Assembly (NCBI GenBank): GCA_018676275.1
Contig: JABHFC010000395.1
Location: 1 to 8,276, forward strand
Direction: 5' to 3'
Origin: Gammaproteobacteria bacterium
GTDB taxonomy: Bacteria > Pseudomonadota > Gammaproteobacteria > Eutrophobiales > Eutrophobiaceae
Length of the DNA: 8,276 nt
Shown here: piece after piece, positions 1 through 6,800 of the stretch
Layout: each line of letters opens with the position of its first letter
How positions within the stretch are numbered: position 1 is the stretch's first letter
The notes under the pieces: generated by a model
The model's input: only the letters and a program-made list of their open reading frames with translations
Database searches by the model: none
What the model was told of the DNA's origin: nothing
Program-made: the position numbers and the translations under genes

Positions 1-127
1 ATATATAATACTCATTTATAGCCATAATATGGCAATATTAGCATAATATATGATATTTTTTCTATTGAATTCTAAATTCTGGGTAATACTGAAGATCATG
101 TTCTGACATACATATTGTCATTTTTAG
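1..127. other. AT-rich flank downstream of the integrase with small dyad symmetries
   Basis: This is non-coding AT-rich DNA just past the integrase stop codon. It contains a perfect 13-nt dyad at 21-33 (GCCATA-A-TATGGC), a second at 35-49 (ATATTA-GCA-TAATAT), and a short hairpin at 104-120 (TGACA/TGTCA with a 7-nt loop) next to a run of T on the plus strand. These could be protein-binding or recombination sites, but nothing identifies them. AT-rich DNA produces such dyads by chance, so no function is assigned. Confidence 0.3.
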
Positions 128-1024
128 TTAAAACGAAATAATTGATTCTAGTAACTTCCGTGCATTGGGTGTTCGAAGATCGTAACGACTAGTTGTCTTG
201 ATATCAGTGTGTCCAACCAACTGACGAACTGTATTAATATCAACATTTGATTCCAATAACCGAGTAACAAATGACCGACGTAAGTCATGTGGTCTAACCT
301 TACCCAGAGATGCCTCGTCTGCCCTTGCCTTAACGATGTTATATACAGCCTGCGATGACAGTGGCTTCAATTCGATATTATTATTTTTACGTATGCGACA
401 AAATATTGGTTCCTTTTCTTCAGTTCTTTTATTAATCCACTTATCCAACAACATACTGGTTGCAGATGGCAATTTGCATACTCTATCTTTATTGCCCTTA
501 GTCCGACTGACATGTAATTGACGTGCATTGTGATCGTAATCTGCGATAACTAACGATGCCACTTCCGAACGCCTCAAGCCTGTCGTCACCATCACTGCCA
601 GCAATGCACTGTCCCTGATACCCGTGATACTTTTATCTTTCTGACAGTTCCGAAATAAGATTCCTAATTCTTTTGAGCTCAAACTTCGCCCTGTCGGCTC
701 CAGTCGACCTGGTGCACGTTTGACTGACTTGATATGCATCAATTCTTCTGCTTTCAGAATGCCCAAATGAAATGCACACTGTGCCGTCCCTTTCAGGGCC
801 GCCAAACAAAGATTTACTGTGTGTATGGATTTATTTTGTTCAAGTAATTGTGAACGTATTTTGATCATGTCCGCATAACAAAGTGAGCCCCAGTTGTATG
901 TATCAACAGAGCGTCTGCTACGTAAGACTTTAAGTGCAGCGCGTAATTGACTTTTCATACTACGCCGTCCTGATGGTGCTAATGTTTCAAGATAGACTAA
1001 AGCTGGATTGATTATTTTTTTCAA
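128..1024 (-). CDS. Tyrosine recombinase (phage-integrase/Xer-like), complete, 298 aa
   Basis: A site-specific recombinase that cuts and rejoins DNA through a covalent 3'-phosphotyrosine intermediate. Residues about 1-105 form a SAM-like core-binding domain (start NPALVYLETL, then GRRSM). Residues about 112-295 form the catalytic domain. All catalytic positions are visible: R151 in GLRRSE, K176 in TKGNKDR, H246 and R249 in PHDLRRSF, H272 in LVGHTD, and nucleophile Y281 in SRYD. Its length matches compact Xer-like or solitary integrases; there is no arm-binding N-terminal extension as in lambda Int, and I see no integron-integrase-specific insertion before HDLRR. The start is TTG at 1022-1024, supported by an AGGAGA Shine-Dalgarno at 1031-1036 with a 6-nt spacer; no ATG is equally well placed. 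It appears intact. It may mobilise a nearby island or be a domesticated solitary recombinase. The family is certain; the target site is unknown. Confidence 0.93.
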   Translation of the reverse strand: MKKIINPALVYLETLAPSGRRSMKSQLRAALKVLRSRRSVDTYNWGSLCYADMIKIRSQLLEQNKSIHTVNLCLAALKGTAQCAFHLGILKAEELMHIKSVKRAPGRLEPTGRSLSSKELGILFRNCQKDKSITGIRDSALLAVMVTTGLRRSEVASLVIADYDHNARQLHVSRTKGNKDRVCKLPSATSMLLDKWINKRTEEKEPIFCRIRKNNNIELKPLSSQAVYNIVKARADEASLGKVRPHDLRRSFVTRLLESNVDINTVRQLVGHTDIKTTSRYDLRTPNARKLLESIISF

Positions 1025-1062
1025 ATGAATTCTCCTATGATGGTTATAACATGCATTACCGC

Positions 1063-1182
1063 AAGTAACTTTTTACTTTCGTTAACGGTATTTAAAAACT
1101 ACGCAAAACCCTTATAAACACCCTGCCAACAGATCAAAAAAAGCTATAACAACTATTAACATAAGTAACTTTTTTGACTTTC
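1063..1182. repeat. Direct repeat pair, 100-bp period, upstream of the integrase
   Basis: The two copies start with the same AAGTAACTTTTT and end with ACTTTC. Copy 1 is at 1063-1080 and copy 2 at 1163-1182; copy 2 carries one extra T and one extra G. Their starts are exactly 100 bp apart. Spaced direct repeats beside a recombinase gene are typical of accessory or arm-type recombinase sites or of autoregulatory operators, but here the function is inferred only from position. Confidence 0.5.
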
Positions 1183-1257
1183 TGTCAGCAGCTAAAAACA
1201 GCTGTGAAATGACCCCTGTGTTTTGAGCCGTTGGTCAGAAAAACGGATTTTTAAAGG

Positions 1258-1278
1258 ACTACACTCGAGGCGTGTAGT
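1258..1278 (-). terminator. Possible terminator hairpin after the C45-family gene
   Basis: A perfect 7-bp stem (ACTACAC/GTGTAGT) with a 7-nt loop lies 12 bp beyond the stop codon of the gene at 1291-2391. On the minus-strand transcript it is followed by CCTTTAAAAA and only later by a T run, so it is a weak intrinsic terminator at best. It could instead be an RNA-stabilising 3' hairpin. Confidence 0.35.
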
Positions 1279-1290
1279 TAACAGAGATGT

Positions 1291-2391
1291 TTAGGACTTT
1301 GTGATGCTGATGCGATCTATATGTTCGATGCGGTCATTGAAATATGAAATCGCATGACAACTGTTACGATTAAGTTGGATCTTGAACAGCAAGGTGGCAG
1401 AGGTGTAATCACGATATGCATCCATACGCGCCAGGCTTTGTAAGGCCTGTCTAACATTTTTATCACTGTGAATTTGAGTCTGCATAAATAGTTGACGTAA
1501 GTGCAAGCGTCTCGCCTGTGTATCCAGCAGATCAGCCCGATCATTCCAGGCCCAGTCCATATCAACCTGACAAGCCCGTGTAAAATGATTCGTATGAATG
1601 TGTGACAGTTGTTTAATCTCGTTAATACAGATCTGGTTCCTCGGTAAAGCATATGGATTGAGCAACGGTCTTACTTCGAAAGAATAGGATTTATCTGCAA
1701 AACAAATATATTGATGAAAGGGTAATGCCAGATGATGACTGGCGTACAACTGCTTAATCTCCTTGATTGAAGTGAGTTCCAACAACTTTCGTAAGATTAC
1801 AACTTTAGGCAACCTATTCTTCCAGGTCTCAGAGAGTTGTTTTTCATAGTTAGCGTGACCAATAGAATTATTTTGAAAGGCAAACGTATTGGTCATTCCA
1901 GCTGAACTGGCCAACAATTCAAATGGGTAAGATACACTGGCAAAAGACCGTTTTTTTGTGCCAACGGACAACGAAACTTTCGCATAACACAACGGATAGC
2001 GTTGATCATTCTCCTCGTTATGTCCCAATACAAAACCGTCTTGCTGTTTCACCACTACGGCCGAGCAATGGTGACGCTGAATATCTTGCTCTTCAATTGT
2101 TAAGGCAAAGATAGCGGGTATTGTCGCAGGAAACCCTGCATCTGTAGCACCTTGGCTTATCCCAGAGATTTCGCCCATCACCTCGGGAAAATATTTGACG
2201 GTATTCTCAAACAAGGGGTAGAGCGTATCATCCCATCCCCGGTTTAAGTAATATGAATAAGGTTTATCGTGAGATTGTAAAAAGGCTTGACCATATTGGG
2301 TCTGTTGTAGACGTTTAAACTTTTGTCCCCACCACCATCCCAGTTGATAGCCTATATCGAAATAATCCCCTTCTAGATGAATCCAGTGCAT
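1291..2391 (-). CDS. C45-family (acyl-CoA:6-APA acyltransferase-like) Ntn hydrolase, 366 aa
   Basis: Resembles the peptidase C45 / isopenicillin-N acyltransferase-like family: N-terminal-nucleophile enzymes that self-cleave before a Cys and then hydrolyse or transfer acyl groups on small amides. The candidate nucleophile is C109 in the segment HHCSAVVV, followed at the expected distance by the family motif GHNEEN (123-128). A TNH motif at 267-269 supplies the likely oxyanion Asn (N268), and the closing strands around TSATLLF (330-336) also fit. Cleavage would give a short chain of about 108 residues and a long chain of about 258. There is no signal peptide, so it should be cytoplasmic. The position equivalent to the Asp of fungal acyltransferase appears to be E127. 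The ATG start is preceded by AGGGG with a 6-nt spacer. The gene lies 137 bp downstream of the RadC-like gene, same strand. Substrate is unknown; bacterial members include amide hydrolases and acyltransferases, so no gene symbol is given. Confidence 0.8.
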   Translation of the reverse strand: MHWIHLEGDYFDIGYQLGWWWGQKFKRLQQTQYGQAFLQSHDKPYSYYLNRGWDDTLYPLFENTVKYFPEVMGEISGISQGATDAGFPATIPAIFALTIEEQDIQRHHCSAVVVKQQDGFVLGHNEENDQRYPLCYAKVSLSVGTKKRSFASVSYPFELLASSAGMTNTFAFQNNSIGHANYEKQLSETWKNRLPKVVILRKLLELTSIKEIKQLYASHHLALPFHQYICFADKSYSFEVRPLLNPYALPRNQICINEIKQLSHIHTNHFTRACQVDMDWAWNDRADLLDTQARRLHLRQLFMQTQIHSDKNVRQALQSLARMDAYRDYTSATLLFKIQLNRNSCHAISYFNDRIEHIDRISITKS

Positions 2392-2476
2392 AGTAATCCC
2401 CTATTGAAATCGTTTATGAAAGTTTGTTGTTTAGGCCGTGAAAAGACCTGTAAGAAATGCAGCAAATACGAACTTG

Positions 2477-2510
2477 AAAAAACTTGTTTGGTTTGGCTCA
2501 GATAGGAGCC
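2477..2510 (-). terminator. Possible terminator downstream of the RadC-like gene
   Basis: On the minus-strand transcript a 5-bp GC-rich stem (GGCTC/GAGCC, 6-nt loop, 2495-2510) lies 18 bp past the RadC-like stop, followed by an A-rich stretch and then six T (2477-2482). The stem is short and the T run is 12 nt away, so this is a weak candidate. If it works, the C45-family gene is transcribed separately. Confidence 0.3.
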
Positions 2511-2528
2511 CATACCGCAGCTAAGGAA

Positions 2529-3026
2529 CTACAGAAGACCTCGCTCAGCAAAAGACACAACTTCATCAGAGCCAATGATGAAATGATCGAGTACGCGTAT
2601 ATCGACCATAGTTAAGGCTTCTTTTAGTCGTTGCGTAATGTTTTGATCTGCACGGCTTGGCTCTGCAACACCAGAGGGGTGATTATGCGCAAAGATCACG
2701 GCAGCGGCGTTGTGTTCAAGCGCGGCTTTAACCACTTCACGTGGGTGCACCGTAGCCCCATCAATCGTGCCCTTAAACATCTCTTCAAATGAGATAACTC
2801 GATGTCGGTTATCCAAAAACAATGCTGCAAACACCTCATGCTCATAGGCCGCTAATCTTGATTGTAAATAGTCACGACTCATTGAGGGGCTTGATAGCAC
2901 TGTACCTCGGCGAAAACGCCTGCTTAACAGGCACTTCGCCATGTAGATTATTTCTTCACTGGATGCGGGTTCGGATAGCACATAACGGCCACGCGAATCC
3001 GCCGCTTGTTTAAACGGTGAACACAT
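2529..3026 (-). CDS. RadC-like JAB/MPN+ domain protein, 165 aa
   Basis: A short member of the RadC/YeeS/YkfG group, which carries a JAB1/MPN+ (JAMM) metalloprotease-like fold. The complete zinc motif is visible: E64 in YEHEVF, H114 and H116 in AHNHPSG, S118, and D127 ten residues after the second His. The conserved region VHPREVVKAAL (93-103) and the ending VSFAERGLL are classic for the family. It lacks the helix-hairpin-helix N-terminus of full-length RadC (about 220 aa), as the stand-alone versions of mobile islands and prophages do. The ATG start has an ideal AAGGAG Shine-Dalgarno (3033-3038) with a 6-nt spacer. The role is unsettled: the old link to DNA repair is not well supported, and the conserved metal site suggests peptidase or isopeptidase activity. 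It lies upstream of the C45-family gene in the same orientation, after a long non-coding leader. Family assignment is firm; function is not. Confidence 0.9.
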   Translation of the reverse strand: MCSPFKQAADSRGRYVLSEPASSEEIIYMAKCLLSRRFRRGTVLSSPSMSRDYLQSRLAAYEHEVFAALFLDNRHRVISFEEMFKGTIDGATVHPREVVKAALEHNAAAVIFAHNHPSGVAEPSRADQNITQRLKEALTMVDIRVLDHFIIGSDEVVSFAERGLL

Positions 3027-3878
3027 AATGGACTCCTTATATAATGGTAGAAATTGGGTTTAAAGAAGTGATTGATGTAAACGGACACAACTGAGCCAAA
3101 GGAATGACTCATTACTGTAATGGATTGAGGTTCTATCCAGGTTCAAACAACTCCCTGACCTCACGTATGAGAAAAAACTGATCCGTGTCTTATCTTACCG
3201 ATGCATACAGACACATATTGCTACAACTATCCGTATGTGAGTACGTCACCGTATATGGTCTTTAATTGAATACCTATTATGGAAGTGACGAAACCTGAAA
3301 TGGTACTGGTGTACCGCAGAAGAAAAGTTTTCATGCACACCCGTAGAACGACTGTTCTATTCAGTTCGGTGAATCAGATAAATACAGTAACTATTTGAGG
3401 GGTTGTTTTGGCTAAAGAAAGCCTACAGCAATAGAGATAGTGCCCTTTCGTTTTTAACGTAACTTTCCAGTCTTGACAGTCTGAAAATGTCTCAAAAAAC
3501 ACGCTAAAACATGACTGTATTTTACCAAAATTGAGCACGAAAACCAAATTCGATGTAGCTTATAACTAACTGTTTTTATTGGTATATTATGCTTATTTCA
3601 GTCATTTTTGATTGGTTTGATGATATGTTGAATTTAATGTCTAAAAGCCAGGATAAGGGGCTAAATTTGAAGGTTTTGGAGATGTACGAAAGGGCTCCAA
3701 CTTGGTAGGTTTGTTACAAATCCACCTATCGTAGAGGATAAAATTGTTAGTTCTGACCGTCTGCTTCACTCCCGAAAGCAGACCTTAAGATAGCTCTAGT
3801 GCCTACTTCCGCTTCCGACCCAAAGCGGACACTCACTAGAAAAAAATATCAAGAATAGAAGTTCATGTCGTATGAATA
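3027..3878. other. Long intergenic region (about 850 bp) without a convincing gene
   Basis: No conserved coding sequence is recognisable on either strand. Visible elements are the RadC-gene Shine-Dalgarno; a perfect 13-nt palindrome at 3110-3122 (CATTAC-T-GTAATG) about 85 bp upstream of that gene, possibly an operator; a GTGTCT/AGACAC pair (3185-3190 and 3209-3214); a CGTCAC/GTGACG pair (3244-3249 and 3285-3290); a 39-codon plus-strand reading frame at 3589-3708 with no ribosome-binding site; and two related palindromes at 3759-3829. No canonical promoter with good spacing was found for the RadC-like gene. The stretch may be decayed mobile DNA or hold an unrecognised RNA. Confidence 0.5.
3759..3829. 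repeat. Tandem REP-like palindromes downstream of the kinase
   Basis: Two similar hairpins lie side by side. Unit 1 (3759-3783) has perfect 8-bp arms GTCTGCTT/AAGCAGAC with a 9-nt loop. Unit 2 (3808-3829) has 7-bp arms TCCGCTT/AAGCGGA with an 8-nt loop. They share the pattern (T/C)(C)xGCTTC..CC..AAAGCxGAC, differing by compensating changes (T-A in unit 1 for C-G in unit 2), so the pairing is conserved though the bases change. They lie 50-120 bp beyond the kinase stop. Neither is followed by a T run, so they resemble REP-type 3' palindromes rather than intrinsic terminators. Confidence 0.55.
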
Positions 3879-6800
3879 TCACAGACCATTGATGTAAGTC
3901 TCAACTTGTTCCATTAGATTATCCAGCTTAGGTGCACTTTGGTTAATTACATCCCAATCGTTCTTTTTTCCTGCCTCCTCTAATTCACTGCACAAGTCCG
4001 CTAATTCATTCGCACCAATACTATAAGCGGAAGATTTGAGTTTGTGAGCGGCTTGTTTTACGGCTTCAGACAGATGGCGTTCATAACCAGATTGTAACTC
4101 CAGAATTATCTTCTTTGACGGTTCAATAAAACCAAACAAAATCTCCTTTAACATTTCTGGATCATCACCAAACATTGTTTTAAGGGCACTTTCATCGATG
4201 GGGCCATTACTTTCGTCCTGTTGTGCATCTTTGGTATCTAATGTTTCATTCTGAATAGTTTGGTTACTCGCCTCTTTGCCTTCAGGCATCCACTTATGAA
4301 GTTTTCCCCTTAGCTCCTTCATGTCTATGGGCTTCGACATGTAATCATCCATGCCTGTTTCCAGACATCGTTCTGCCTCACCCTGTAACGCATTCGCTGT
4401 AATGGCGATGATAGTGCCGTGGGTATCTGATCCTTCTTCGTCCTGGCGAATCGCATTGGTAAGTTCAAACCCATCCATGTTAGGCATGTTGCAATCGGTC
4501 AATAGAATCGCATAGTCGTTACTGCGCCATGCTTCCAGTGCGAGTTTGCCATCTTCCGCCATTTCACAGGTATAGCCCAGCAATGTTAATTGTCGTCCTA
4601 TTACGTCTCGATTAGTGGGATTATCTTCTGCAACCAGTATGAGCGTCCCTTGTTCTCGTGCCTCTTCTACTGTCAACGTCTTGCCGATTGACTTCATGTC
4701 TTCGACTTCCTCTTCGTAATGCACTTCCGGACTTTCCCGGCCTGCAGCAATAGCCACAGCAGAAATAAATGCAGCTCGACATAGTGGATTGACATCCAGA
4801 AAGACACCAATCTCTGAATCCATCCGTGCCCTATGTCGTGTGCCTTGCAGCAGGAACACAAACCGGGTTTTAAGGCCTGCTTCTTTAGCCGCATCACCTA
4901 TAGGGATAATTTCTTCGCGTGTCCATTGAGGTCCCATCACAACAACATCATAGGGTGTTCCCTCATCCAAAGCGGCTTGGCATTGATCAAAAACACTATC
5001 CAACTTATCACTGACATCAACCGTACTCTTCCAGTGATCGAGATAGTGTTGCAGGATGGTTCTTTCCACAGGATTATTGTTAACCAGTAACAGTCGCAAA
5101 CCGCTCAGGTCTTTTATCGTGTGTTCTTTAACCTGCTTATCACTCGGAGAAAACGGTATGATTGAATAAAACTCAGACCCTTCATCCAGTTTACTGTTAA
5201 CGCCTATTTCGCCCCCCATCATTTCCGTCAGGCTTTTACATATGGTTAAGCCTAAACCGGTGCCGCCAAACTGACGTGTGGTTGATGACTCGGCTTGTGA
5301 AAATGCCTGGAACAATTTGGCCTGGCCTTCTTCTGATATCCCAATCCCCTGGTCAATAACAGAAAAACGAATTGTTATTTTATCATCGGCATTGTTTTCA
5401 ACTCGTTCTGCCCGAATAACTACTAGTCCTTCTTCAGTGAACTTGATGGCATTACCACCAAGATTGATGATGATTTGTCGTATACGAACCGGATCACCTG
5501 TAACAAATTGAGGTAGCTCGGGATCTATATAGGTAATGAGTCGAAGCCCTTTTTTGGTGGCATTGACTGCAATCGTTTGTGCAGAGCCTTCCACGACATC
5601 TAGCAGGGATAGAGGAATGGGTTCCAGATCCATCTTACCCGCCTCGATCTTGGAGAAATCGAGGATGTCGTTAATGATGGTCAACAGTGATTGGCCGGAA
5701 TCACCGATCGTCTGCAGCATCTGCTTCTGCTCACCCTTCAATTGTGTTTGTCGTAAGAGGTCTACCATGCCGATGATGCCGTTCATGGGTGTACGGATTT
5801 CATGACTCATGGACGCGAGGAATGTTGCTTTGGCCTCGGTGGCTACTTCCGCAGCATCTTTAGCTTCCCGAATATCTTTTTCCATTAATTTACGATCAGT
5901 AATATCAGAATATGTACGGACAAAGCCTCCAGACGTAAGCGGACTCTGTGTGACCTCGATGACATGCCCGTCTGCTCTAGTTAACTCAAATACCTCATGA
6001 CTAGACATGTTAGCCAAACTCATTGAACGCTTATATCCCTCATCACCAGGTTCGTAATTGAGTCTGACAATGTCTTCGAAGGTTGTACAACGATTAATCT
6101 GTTCTCTAGTTACGTTTACGTAATCAACTAATTTGTCGTTGTGTATGAGTATTTTTTGCTGATCATCAACCATTATGATTCCTTGACCCATATTCTCCAG
6201 GGTCGTGTTGACAATTACATTTGCCGACTCGGCTTCTTCCTTCGCTTGAGTTATTTTCTCCTGCATTTGTTTTTGTTTTGTGATATCACGAACAGTGCCA
6301 GTGAATATGTGCCCATTACCAAGCAGAGCCTCGCCCACAGAAAGGTCCATAGGGAACTCGGTTCCATCCTTGTGCAATCCAATCACTTCCCTGTTTGTTC
6401 CTACAATACGGGCCTCGCCGGTTCGCAGATAACGTTCAAGGTAGCCATCATGCTCACTATGGAATGGTTCGGGCATGAGCATCTTTATATTCTCCCCCAG
6501 AACTTCATCTGAGTCGTAACCGAAGATGCGTCCGGCCGACGGACTGAAACTTTGGATGATACCCTTCTCGTCGATGACGATGATGCCGTCCGGAGCGTTG
6601 TCGATAATGCTGTGTGCGCGCGTCTCGCTGTTCTGTAGTTCTTGAGTTCTTTCGATGACACGCTCTTCCAGTTCATCCCGGGCGTGGCGCATCACCTGTG
6701 CAGACCGCAAAGCCATCATCCAGGTGAAAAGCAAGGCGGAAATGGTAAGAAACAATGTGATCCCGATGATAACCAACAGGCTCAGACGCAGGCTATGATA

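Larger units (their letters stand above)
1025..1290. other. Integrase upstream region, non-coding
   Basis: The gap between the C45-family gene and the integrase start contains no plausible gene. It holds the integrase Shine-Dalgarno (1031-1036), an imperfect inverted repeat at 1057-1090 (TACCG..GTAAC against GTTA.ACGGTA), a direct repeat at 1063-1080 and 1163-1182, a small CAGCT/AGCTG dyad at 1189-1204, and a hairpin at 1258-1278 just past the C45-gene stop. A TATAAC hexamer on the minus strand (1043-1048) could be an integrase -10, but no convincing -35 accompanies it. Confidence 0.5.

Noticed and set aside
104..126. TGACA/TGTCA hairpin followed by TTTTT as a terminator
   Set aside because: The stem is only 5 AT-rich pairs, and the T run suits plus-strand transcription although no plus-strand gene lies upstream.
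128..1024. Integron integrase with an attI/attC array
   Set aside because: The integrase lacks the extra segment typical of IntI, and no attC-like sites or cassette array follow; the neighbouring genes are all on one strand but not spaced as cassettes.
1317..1652. A 111-codon minus-strand frame overlapping the C45-family gene
   Set aside because: Alternate frame of the same strand within a gene with clear family motifs; no support of its own.
3401..3434. GAGGGG followed by a TTG-started frame of 8 codons (AKESLQQ after the start)
   Set aside because: Too short to be a gene and no continuation in another frame that would show a frameshifted relic.
3473..3501. Perfect TTGACA hexamer on the plus strand in the large gap
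   Set aside because: No -10-like hexamer at 15-19 bp spacing, and no gene downstream on that strand.
3027..3878. CRISPR array, tRNA or known riboswitch in the long gap
   Set aside because: No regular repeat-spacer pattern, no cloverleaf, and no recognisable riboswitch core on reading both strands by eye.
6141..6512. A 123-codon plus-strand open frame inside the kinase gene
   Set aside because: It is fully antisense to the PAS-coding part of the kinase, has no recognisable domain, and the minus-strand product is unmistakable.
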